Part shown: piece by piece, positions 17,786-25,173 of the stretch | Position numbering within the stretch: position 1 is the first letter of the stretch | How the letters are laid out: the number at the start of each line of letters is the position of its first letter | Assembly: GCA_019056785.1 (NCBI GenBank) | Contig: DXJV01000082.1 | Location: 1-54,920 of the forward strand | From: Candidatus Heimdallarchaeota archaeon | Lineage (GTDB): Archaea > Asgardarchaeota > Heimdallarchaeia > JABLTI01 | Length of the DNA stretch: 54,920 nt | Reading direction: 5' to 3' | Translations under genes and position numbers: made by a program | Notes under the pieces: model-generated | What the model saw: only the letters and a program-made list of their open reading frames with translations | Databases searched by the model: none | Told to the model about the DNA's origin: nothing

Positions 17786-18304
17786 ATGAGTCAAATAGAT
17801 AGGTATTCGCTAAGGGTTTCTACAGAATACATCTATACCTTACTTGCTCTTGAACTCGTCTTAAATCTTGGTATATTTGGAATTTTATATTTTATTATTT
17901 ACAAGAAGATTATTGTCGGTTCCCCTAAAGAAAATCTCTATTCACAGCTTCTTTGGGGTATTTTTGTGATTGTGATGTTTTTCACTTTCGCTGTCACCTT
18001 TGTTTTCGCAAATGGCCCTCGCTATTGGGTCGATAGTAAACACATTGAAAAATGGCTCATTTACCAGCCAAAGAAAAAAGAAGGCCTTGAATTTAAAGAA
18101 GTTACAGCCATTCAGATTAGAACTTTTCCAATTGCCTCTGTGGCATTTAATTTTGGAACTATTGTCTTTTTTGTTACTCGAGAGGGTAAACAAAGAAAAG
18201 CAATGAAATTAATTGGAATCAAGGATTATTATAATATTTATCTTGATATAATTAAAAGAACAAATGTAAAAGAACTTTCGAAGGATGATCTCTTGAAAAT
18301 TTAA
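17786..18304 (+). CDS. Two-TM membrane protein with a PH-like domain
   Basis: A 172-residue protein with two membrane helices (about 15-42 and 52-74) and a C-terminal PH-like fold: YWVDSKHIEKWLIYQPKKKEGLEFKEVTAIQIRTFP, then a beta hairpin (NFGTIVFFVTREGK) and a closing helix (YNIYLDIIKRT). The pattern matches bacterial PH-domain membrane proteins of the YdbS type. Function is unknown. It shares its plan with 9159-9860 and 40733-41323. Its stop overlaps that of the convergent propeller gene by four bases. Confidence 0.65.
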   Translation: MSQIDRYSLRVSTEYIYTLLALELVLNLGIFGILYFIIYKKIIVGSPKENLYSQLLWGIFVIVMFFTFAVTFVFANGPRYWVDSKHIEKWLIYQPKKKEGLEFKEVTAIQIRTFPIASVAFNFGTIVFFVTREGKQRKAMKLIGIKDYYNIYLDIIKRTNVKELSKDDLLKI

Positions 18305-19719
18305 TCCTGAAGGGAATCAATTTTCTTTTGAAGAAGCTTCTTCGTTTTCCGCGAATGTATTTTATAGAGAATGACCGTTGGAAGCAAAATTAATGCAAGT
18401 GCTCCAAGAATGAGGAGAACATAAATTGTCACCTGACTCGAGGTGAAAGTGAATTTTATTAGCGAAATTTCATCTGACCATGTGTTATCCAGAAATCGTA
18501 TACGATAAAATAACTGGTAATTCCCATTTCGATAATCAAGCCAGAAGCAATGCAAATTTCCAATAGTATCTGCTATTATCTGTGGCTTTATTGCCGGATT
18601 ATTTGCCAAAGATACATGCTCGCTTTTTTGCCAACCAAAAATAATGTCACGCCCTCGCAACTCGATGCCCATATGATTGTAATAGACTTCCCGGACCTCA
18701 TAAGCCAACCATAGCTTTTCAAATGCATCAATAGCCACGGAAGGGCTTTTGGCATCGGAAAAACTCGATGTCTGGTCAATAGAACTATAGGGCGCTATTT
18801 GCTCTGCAGTTGACCAAGGTTGACCAATCTTTTTTTCGCTCGTCTGTATGTTAATTGTACCGAGATCCGCTCCAGGGTTCTCAACAGTATGATTGATCCA
18901 AAAAACGAACAGTCTATCTCCCTGCCCGACAATTGTCGGCTCGCGACAACTGGTATCACCATTGGTTAAAATTTCAGTTGAAATTTGTGTACCATTGATG
19001 AAGATGCTACGATAGTAGATTTGTTCAAAATTTGTGCTGTTCTCAGCCCAGACATAATGTACAGTATTGTTACTATCAATGAAAAAATCTATATCATAAC
19101 AATTGTAACTGTTTTCAATTGTAAGATTAAAAATCGGGCTCCAGACTTTGGAACTAAGATTGTAGAACCGGCTGTAAAGATTAAAAGATCCCAAATGATT
19201 ATCTTTCCATGCAACAGCAATTGCGTTTTTTCCTCGAAACGGTTTCATAATTGCATCTGTTATAGTAAATGCAGAAGAATTATAATTATAGAATTGTTGC
19301 CAGCTACTTCCATCTGTATTATTTTTGGTTAATATTAAGAATCCTTTATCGCCTCCGGCTCTAAAAAGAACAATAACCCAATAAGTCCCATGTAAGAGAA
19401 AAGCACTTGGTTCACCATAAACAGAGAAGGAGCTGTTGGAAGAAAGGAGAAGCTCGGGTTCAGTTTTCCACTCAAAGTCACTTGTAGAAGTTAATATTTT
19501 AAGCTTGTTTAATCCGTTTTTGAACTCATTATAAATGGCAACAAGTCTATTTTCAGGAGCAATTGTACAGCCAAAAGAGGTGATGAAATGGCTTTCAATA
19601 CTATTCATCGGGAGAAAATTCCTTTGAACGATTGACCCACCATATGCTATTGAGAGCCAGCAAAAATTGCACCCAAGCAAGAATAGGAACGTAAATGAAA
19701 AAAGGTGAGTGCTTCGCAT
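18301..19719 (-). CDS. Secreted, membrane-anchored beta-propeller (sialidase/BNR-like) protein
   Basis: A 472-residue protein with an N-terminal signal peptide (THLFSFTFLFLLGCNFCWLSIAYG) and one C-terminal helix (about 434-457) followed by a basic tail (KIHSRKTKKLLQKK). The outer domain repeats a motif of a strand ending in a V/L-W or C-F-W followed by D-x-x-x-G-N (VAWKDNHLGSFNLYSRFY, HYVWAENSTNFEQIYYR, HCFWLDYRNGNYQLFYR). This is typical of a six-bladed propeller of the sialidase/BNR type. Many N-x-S/T sites suit a glycosylated surface protein. No sialidase Arg triad could be recognised. The Cys at about 17 in LLGC could be a lipobox. The C-terminal anchor lacks the GFIPGF signal seen in its neighbours. 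Confidence 0.65.
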   Translation of the reverse strand: MRSTHLFSFTFLFLLGCNFCWLSIAYGGSIVQRNFLPMNSIESHFITSFGCTIAPENRLVAIYNEFKNGLNKLKILTSTSDFEWKTEPELLLSSNSSFSVYGEPSAFLLHGTYWVIVLFRAGGDKGFLILTKNNTDGSSWQQFYNYNSSAFTITDAIMKPFRGKNAIAVAWKDNHLGSFNLYSRFYNLSSKVWSPIFNLTIENSYNCYDIDFFIDSNNTVHYVWAENSTNFEQIYYRSIFINGTQISTEILTNGDTSCREPTIVGQGDRLFVFWINHTVENPGADLGTINIQTSEKKIGQPWSTAEQIAPYSSIDQTSSFSDAKSPSVAIDAFEKLWLAYEVREVYYNHMGIELRGRDIIFGWQKSEHVSLANNPAIKPQIIADTIGNLHCFWLDYRNGNYQLFYRIRFLDNTWSDEISLIKFTFTSSQVTIYVLLILGALALILLPTVILYKIHSRKTKKLLQKKIDSLQD

Positions 19720-19889
19720 TTACAGTAATTATAGTTTTAACTTACTTTAAAGTTTGCATTTGATCTTTCTCTTTCACACTTATTTCAAGTCAAAAAGTAG
19801 AAAGCAAATAAAATACCTTTGCTTGATAAGAAAAGTTCTTATAATCTAGATAAAGTAGTTATCCATCAAAAACATATTTGGTGAATGAT

Positions 19890-20744
19890 TTGAAAAAAGG
19901 ACTAAAAATTTTCTTTCCAATTTTCTTCATTGCAATTCTTCTTGGAACAACAACTGTTAAAGGGGATTACAATGTCGCTGTTGGAAATACATTCAAATAC
20001 GATGTAGTTAAATCAAGCTGGGACATTACCTTTGGAACCAATACTTCAAAAGGAACAGGTTTCAATTTCAAAGGTGTTAAATACCCCGTAGGCACACAAT
20101 TTACTGTTGAAGTAACAGCTGTTTCTCCAACCAGCAGTGTCGACTGGGATATGACTGTTGGAACTGAAACAGAATCAGGTTCTAACAATCTTTTCGATAT
20201 TATTGGAATTGCTTTTTCACTCTTCTTGCCGGTTATCTTTGCGAGTGGTTTATCCGGAAGTTGGAACCAAACAGAAATTGACCTTGGCCCATATATCTTT
20301 GATCTTTTCTTCGTGGAGCCTGTCTCATTCTCGGATTTCTTCTATGAACTTTCGAATGAGACATATGTTACTGAATCAATGTCTGATACTAATTTCGAAT
20401 TCAACAATGTTTATGGAGCTTTTGACAATTCGTCCACAATTGCCATATTTGAATGGCACTTCGATATCTCATATACAAACAGCGATGCAAACTTTGGTGG
20501 AATATATACTTTTAAGCTGGCTTTCGACAAAAACACTGGACAAGTAAAAGGACAATACTTTACTTTCGATTATGCAGGTACTGTTGATGGAGAAACCTTC
20601 AATTATAAATTCACCCAGTTAGTTGAAGATGAAAATTATAACATGCCTGGCGTAGGATTCATACCCGGCTTCGAATGGTTTGTCACACTACCAGTATTAG
20701 TATTACTTGGTAGTATAGTTGTCATTGTTCGAAGAAGAAAATAA
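19890..20744 (+). CDS. Secreted beta-rich surface protein with GFIPGF C-terminal anchor signal
   Basis: A 284-residue protein, taking the TTG at 19890, which follows GGTGA at 19880-19884 by five bases. In-frame TTG and GTG codons upstream are possible but lack that spacing. A signal peptide (KIFFPIFFIAILLGTTTVKG) leads to a domain of repeated beta strands, rich in Asn, Thr and Phe (GNTFKYDVVKSSWDI, GPYIFDLFFVEPVSF). The C-terminus is GVGFIPGFEW, a hydrophobic helix (VTLPVLVLLGSIVVIV) and RRRK, a three-part layout like archaeal PGF-CTERM sorting signals. Paralogous to 22193-23110. A hairpin terminator follows. Function unknown; presumably attached to the cell surface. Confidence 0.7.
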   Translation: MKKGLKIFFPIFFIAILLGTTTVKGDYNVAVGNTFKYDVVKSSWDITFGTNTSKGTGFNFKGVKYPVGTQFTVEVTAVSPTSSVDWDMTVGTETESGSNNLFDIIGIAFSLFLPVIFASGLSGSWNQTEIDLGPYIFDLFFVEPVSFSDFFYELSNETYVTESMSDTNFEFNNVYGAFDNSSTIAIFEWHFDISYTNSDANFGGIYTFKLAFDKNTGQVKGQYFTFDYAGTVDGETFNYKFTQLVEDENYNMPGVGFIPGFEWFVTLPVLVLLGSIVVIVRRRK

Positions 20745-20754
20745 TTTGCTGTTC

Positions 20755-20784
20755 AAAAAGCGTAGCTTTGCTATGCTTTTTTTT
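20755..20784. terminator. Perfect 12-bp hairpin terminator between convergent genes
   Basis: AAAAAGCGTAGC (20755-20766) and GCTATGCTTTTT (20770-20781) pair over 12 bp (one G-T) with a three-base loop, and a T-run continues to 20784. The A-rich left arm makes it work on the minus strand too. It lies between the stops of the surface-protein gene and the aspartoacylase-like gene. Confidence 0.7.
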
Positions 20785-22045
20785 ATTTCTTTTTTGGCCA
20801 TTCATCTACCATTGGATGGACATCTTTTGCAGCTATCCAACAAATTTCTTCATTTGGATATCGTAAAATTCCTTCATTTATCATAAAAATATAACCATCT
20901 ACTTCTGTTCGAATTTCAAATTCATCATTTTTTGGTCTTCCAAAAATATCTCTTGCATAAGCGATTATATCTCCTTTTCTCACCCTGTCCCCTTTTGATA
21001 CTTGTAAGTCAATTATTGCAGCGGTTTTCACTCTGGGATGACCTATGTATCTCACAGCTTCCCCCTGAGCGATAACCGGGATTTCAGTTATTTCTTCAAA
21101 TTCACCTTCAAGCATCTTTAGTTTTTTCAGAACATTAAAAATTCCTTTTGTTGCTGCTTTCACCACAGGCTTCTCTACGTCTCGATACATACCCAATTCC
21201 ACAGTAAAAGAGGGAATTCTTAGCACATTTAAGGCGGCTCCAGAAGTTGAACGATGCAATTTTTTAACCACATATTTCATAGGCGTTGTTTCTCTAATAA
21301 TCGTGAAACCAAAGGTAGAGATCAGATCCATAGTTTGGCTTAGTAGTTTCTTTGCTGCTTCCACTTCTTCAGGTCCTTTATTTGGATTATATAACACCCT
21401 ATCTTGAAAAACAAATGGAATGGATTTGATATAGGCATTATGTAAATCAATTAATACAGATGCAGATTGTTTCATTTCTTTGAACAATCGCGCCCAGATT
21501 TGCTCTTGTATTGATGGATAAAGTTCATCTTTATCATAAATTGCTAAAGGATCGACTTCTTTTTTCTTCTCGTCTCTCACTGCGAGGGCAACCTGCACAG
21601 CTTTTTGTGTAATTACTTTAAGATCGTCATTTACTTCCCCTTTTTTTTCAACAATTGTTTTTTCGCTTACGATCTCTTGTGGGGTCTGTTTTTCCTTAAA
21701 GGGATTTCCATCGGGAAACAACCGATTTGGATCTTTTTTATCATAATAAGGCACTCGAGATATGGTTCGTGATCCTGCTGGATTTAATGTTGGAATTGCG
21801 ACAATTGCTCCGGCCATTTTTGTGAGATTCAAATTATTTATTACGGAATGAATAACTGGGATACCTGTATATTCATCTCCATGAATATTTGCTGTCAACC
21901 AAACAACCGGCCCCTCCTTCAAACCTTGAGCGATAATTACTGGAAGTCTTTCAATAGTTCCGACAGGATGTTCAAAAGCTTCCCAATAACCATAAACCAC
22001 TTCTCCTGGCACGCCTTTGTTTTCTCCAACGTTAATCAGCATCAT
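20783..22045 (-). CDS. Succinylglutamate desuccinylase/aspartoacylase family zinc hydrolase (M14-like)
   Basis: A 420-residue zinc carboxypeptidase-like protein. The metal motif H-x-x-E is in ANIHGDEYTG (about 53-62), and the third ligand is the His in LIDLHNAY. PTLNPAGSRTISRVPYYDKKDPNRLFPDG carries the usual N-P-x-G and D-x-N-R region. The C-terminal domain (YIGHPRVKTAAIIDLQVSKGDRVRKGDII) is a biotinyl/lipoyl-like beta sandwich usual for this family. Members cleave N-acyl or C-terminal amides of amino acids; the substrate here is not known. An insert of about 60 charged residues (after PDGNPFKEK, about 117-185) separates the first two zinc regions from the third. It lies between two related GFIPGF surface-protein genes but runs opposite to both. 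Confidence 0.8.
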   Translation of the reverse strand: MMLINVGENKGVPGEVVYGYWEAFEHPVGTIERLPVIIAQGLKEGPVVWLTANIHGDEYTGIPVIHSVINNLNLTKMAGAIVAIPTLNPAGSRTISRVPYYDKKDPNRLFPDGNPFKEKQTPQEIVSEKTIVEKKGEVNDDLKVITQKAVQVALAVRDEKKKEVDPLAIYDKDELYPSIQEQIWARLFKEMKQSASVLIDLHNAYIKSIPFVFQDRVLYNPNKGPEEVEAAKKLLSQTMDLISTFGFTIIRETTPMKYVVKKLHRSTSGAALNVLRIPSFTVELGMYRDVEKPVVKAATKGIFNVLKKLKMLEGEFEEITEIPVIAQGEAVRYIGHPRVKTAAIIDLQVSKGDRVRKGDIIAYARDIFGRPKNDEFEIRTEVDGYIFMINEGILRYPNEEICWIAAKDVHPMVDEWPKKK

Positions 22046-22192
22046 TAAAACAACCTATAATATCATGCACAATTAAAAGGATTTTTTCATAGTTAAAATC
22101 TTTATGTTCGCTTAGTAGAGCTTAAAGCAATATTTTAATGTGTTAATTCAATTGACTTGTATATAAAACATAAGATTTCAGGTGAAACCAAT

Positions 22193-23110
22193 TTGAATAC
22201 AACACGAAAAAGAATCGCATCGTTTCTCAGCCTAATGATTCTTCTTTTAGCTGTCTCCGTTGCAACACGCTTTGAACAGACAACAATAGCCACATGGGGC
22301 GTACAAAAAAATGACACTTTCACCTATATTATTGAGGATTCAAATTGGTTAATAAATTTAGATGGCTATTGTCAAGATGGTTATGGTGCCACCTTCAAAA
22401 CCCTTGAGTTCAATGATAAAAGCTCTTTTAATTTACAAGTTCTTTCTGTAGATGAAAATTGGGGCGTTGAATTTCGAATCAATAATTCAACCGAAAGTAC
22501 CACTGGAACTATTTCTGAAGATGAATTTAAATTTGAAATTTTGAATAGAATTTATTATAGTATTTATGAGTGCCAACGGATTGTTACAGAAGGCTTTAAT
22601 GTCAAAGAAATCCAACAAGGGCCCGAGCTTCTCGATTGGTTCTTTATCCAACCAGAAACCAGAACATGGAATTATCTTTCAAATTTAAGTTCAGTCTCTT
22701 TTCATAACAACCTTCCCCGGACAAATGACATTTCAGGAACCTTCGTAGCAGAATTCACTCATGATAACTCTGAAGCGATGTTTGATCTCCTCTTAGATGG
22801 CTCAATAGAGAATAAAACCTTAGATACAAAAATCCAGTTTGAACATACTATGAAATTTGTTTGGAACGGTACAACAGGCGTACTCTTGGGTTATCGGTTC
22901 TCTGCTTATTTTCAAGGAACTTATGAAGGGCATGTTTTAAGCGAGCAAATTACAGTTGTTATGCGACTAAAAGGCTACATCCTTCCAAAATTCAAGTTTT
23001 TCACAGGGTTTATTCCTGGCTTTTCATTCTCAATGAGCATAGCAACTTTTTTGGTTATTGTTTCATTCTGGCTTATTTATAGAAAGAGAAAAAAAAGAAC
23101 AAAAAGCTAA
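22193..23110 (+). CDS. Secreted beta-rich surface protein with GFIPGF C-terminal anchor signal (paralogue of 19890-20744)
   Basis: A 305-residue protein if it starts at the TTG at 22193, which sits six bases after GGTGA; an earlier TTG at 22157 would add 12 residues. The signal peptide (RKRIASFLSLMILLLAVSVAT) is followed by a beta-rich domain: NDTFTYIIEDSNWLINL, GPELLDWFFIQPE, and MKFVWNGTTGVLLGYRFSAYFQGTYEG. These three stretches align in order with GNTFKYDVVKSSWDI, GPYIFDLFFVEP and FKLAFDKNTGQVKGQYF of the neighbour, so the two are paralogues. It ends with FFTGFIPGF, a helix of about 18 residues and RKRKKRT. Role unknown. Confidence 0.65.
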   Translation: MNTTRKRIASFLSLMILLLAVSVATRFEQTTIATWGVQKNDTFTYIIEDSNWLINLDGYCQDGYGATFKTLEFNDKSSFNLQVLSVDENWGVEFRINNSTESTTGTISEDEFKFEILNRIYYSIYECQRIVTEGFNVKEIQQGPELLDWFFIQPETRTWNYLSNLSSVSFHNNLPRTNDISGTFVAEFTHDNSEAMFDLLLDGSIENKTLDTKIQFEHTMKFVWNGTTGVLLGYRFSAYFQGTYEGHVLSEQITVVMRLKGYILPKFKFFTGFIPGFSFSMSIATFLVIVSFWLIYRKRKKRTKS

Positions 23111-23118
23111 AGTGATCT

Positions 23119-24009
23119 CTAATTCTTTTTCATTTTCAACAACCAATTTTTATTATATTCACCAATGTATGTAAAGCCTAAGGAGCCAGGGCCAACATGG
23201 GTACCAATAATTGGGCCCGCTTCTTGTATTAGGATTTTCTTCCCGTCATTATTATGGGCTTCCATTATATCAAAAAGATCTTTTGCTATTTGCTCTTCTC
23301 GTGTATGCCAAATAAAAACATAATCTGTCTTAGCATGATCTAAAATAAGAGGAGCAGCAAATTTCAATCGTTTCACAACCTCTTCGTGCCCCCGGATTGT
23401 TCCACCTGGTGTAACAAGCCCATTCTCAAAATGAAGAATTGGTTTAATGTTTAGAGCTGACCCGAAAAACTTTTTTGCTTTGCCAATACGTCCACCTCGG
23501 TAGAGATATTCGAGAGTGTCAACAACAACTATTAAGCGTGTTTGTGGGATAATCTCATCTAAACGTTGGAGGATTTCTTCTTTTGTCGCGCCTTTCTTCG
23601 CTAATTTTGCTGCTTCTAATACAATTAGACCTAGACAGGAAGCTGAAACTTTCGAATCGATAATTGTGATTGTTGCATCTTTAACCATATGAACAATCCT
23701 TTTAGCGCTTTGAATAGTTCCTGAAAGTTCTTTTGAGAGGAAAATCGCTATGATTTCATTTGAATATTGAGCGGCTTTTTCAAATGTTTCAAGAAAAGCT
23801 TTTGGGGTCGGGATCGCTGTTGTCGGAAAAGTAGGTCCTTTTACGAGCCGTTCATAGAACTCCTCTTTTGTAATTGTTCCAGTGTCACCATATAATTGGT
23901 ACACTTCGGTATCGAAAATCACTTGAAATGGGACGACAAAAATTCTGAAATGCTCAATCAGCTCTTTTGGCAAATCACAACTTCCATCGGTAACAATTGC
24001 TATGGGCAT
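23119..24009 (-). CDS. DegV family fatty-acid-binding protein
   Basis: A 296-residue DegV protein taking the ATG at 24009 (MPIAIVTDGSCDLP); an in-frame start 11 codons upstream is less likely. IVTDGSCDLP, then PFQVIF, FPTTAIPTPKAFLETFE and FLSKELSGTIQSAK are the fatty-acid-binding marks; the Ser in TTAxPTP and in LSGTxQSA contact the carboxylate. YLYRGGRIGKAKKFFGSALNIKPIL is the closing motif. In bacteria DegV (FakB) presents a fatty acid to the FakA kinase. Archaea make isoprenoid lipids, so the ligand here is unclear; no FakA gene is in the window. DegV is mainly bacterial, and transfer is possible. Confidence 0.88.
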   Translation of the reverse strand: MPIAIVTDGSCDLPKELIEHFRIFVVPFQVIFDTEVYQLYGDTGTITKEEFYERLVKGPTFPTTAIPTPKAFLETFEKAAQYSNEIIAIFLSKELSGTIQSAKRIVHMVKDATITIIDSKVSASCLGLIVLEAAKLAKKGATKEEILQRLDEIIPQTRLIVVVDTLEYLYRGGRIGKAKKFFGSALNIKPILHFENGLVTPGGTIRGHEEVVKRLKFAAPLILDHAKTDYVFIWHTREEQIAKDLFDIMEAHNNDGKKILIQEAGPIIGTHVGPGSLGFTYIGEYNKNWLLKMKKN

Positions 24010-24106
24010 AGATAGTAACAACTCTGGGAATTTATAATTCAATTTTTTTTACTTTGTCTAACTACAATCCAAATCACAATTAAATTTTTTGAATGAAATG
24101 GTTCTT

Positions 24107-25066
24107 TTACCATTCAATACCAAATTTCTTTCGAATTAACTTTAATTTTAATTGAGCTTCTTCGCTTAACTCAGCATAGGGTTTAAGGATGACAAATGAT
24201 TTTTCTTGCGGATTGATTTTCGCATTGATCTTCTTAGACTCAATCAATTTTGTCAATGCAAACTCGAAGGTAAACTCATCGCAGCCAAAACGTTCGCACA
24301 ATTTTGCAAAAGGAATGACTTCATTATGAATTGCATATTCAATGAGTTTCGGCAGTTCTTCTTCAATTGTTTCAATTATATCTTTTCTTCTTCGCTCTAA
24401 GTCTTTCTGACTTATATCTACAGTAAGAGGGTCGCTTCTTTGCGCTGCAGTTTCTTCTAGTTTCGGGGGAAGGGGAGCGATCTTTTGCTTTTCTTCTTCA
24501 ATCAATGCCTCGAGGTTGGGGATGTTCAAAATTTTTGCCAGCCTTTGGAGAGAGTCCAAAGCTTCGTCTCGAACATCTTTTTCTGGATCCGAGAGATAGG
24601 CAACAATTAGCGGCTTTATAACCTCCGGAGAATCTAATTGCGCTAAGGTATCTGCTGCAGCCATTCGCGTCTCTTTATCAGGGTCATTTGCAAGAACATG
24701 TAATAACACCGGAATAGCTTGTTGCGCTTTCATTAGCCCTAAAGAATAAATGACAATACCTCGAACAAAGGCATCTTTATCATCTAAACAGCCAATTAAA
24801 GTGTCCACGACTTTTTCATCGCCAAGTTGCCCGAGTGACATAGCTGCATTTGCTCTGACCTTTGCTGACGGGTCATTTTTTAAGACATGAATTAGGGCAG
24901 CAACAACAGAACTATCACCAATCCATCCTAATGAAAGTGCTGCTTGACTTCGAATACGTTCGTTTGGCGAGTTTAGCTGTTGGAGTGCCTCGGTTATTTC
25001 TTCGCTCGGATTCAATTTAAAGAAATTCCACCTAGGTAAATTTGTTAAAGATAATTTTTTTGACAA
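24107..25066 (-). CDS. HEAT-repeat protein with a C-terminal winged-helix (PCI-like) domain
   Basis: A 319-residue protein. Residues about 30-180 contain five PBS-type HEAT repeats of about 31 residues (RSQAALSLGWIGD, RANAAMSLGQLGD, RGIVIYSLGLMK, RMAAADTLAQLDS, RDEALDSLQRLAK). A linker of about 45 residues leads to a C-terminal domain: IPFAKLCERFGCDEFTFEFALTKLIESKKINAKIN. That is a winged helix-turn-helix with the look of the PCI domain wing of eukaryotic proteasome-lid, CSN and eIF3 subunits, but this likeness is by eye. The protein is probably a scaffold. The start is a TTG at 25066 behind TTAGGTA; another TTG about 18 codons in lies behind AGGTGG. It is followed on the same strand by DegV. 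Confidence 0.7.
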   Translation of the reverse strand: MSKKLSLTNLPRWNFFKLNPSEEITEALQQLNSPNERIRSQAALSLGWIGDSSVVAALIHVLKNDPSAKVRANAAMSLGQLGDEKVVDTLIGCLDDKDAFVRGIVIYSLGLMKAQQAIPVLLHVLANDPDKETRMAAADTLAQLDSPEVIKPLIVAYLSDPEKDVRDEALDSLQRLAKILNIPNLEALIEEEKQKIAPLPPKLEETAAQRSDPLTVDISQKDLERRRKDIIETIEEELPKLIEYAIHNEVIPFAKLCERFGCDEFTFEFALTKLIESKKINAKINPQEKSFVILKPYAELSEEAQLKLKLIRKKFGIEW

Positions 25067-25173
25067 TACCTAATGCTAGTCAAAAGTATTTGAAGATTAC
25101 TCAAAAATTGGGAGAAAAAAGAGCAGTGAGGGATTCACCAAGAATCCCAAAACCCTTTTGCTGTATAAAGTGT

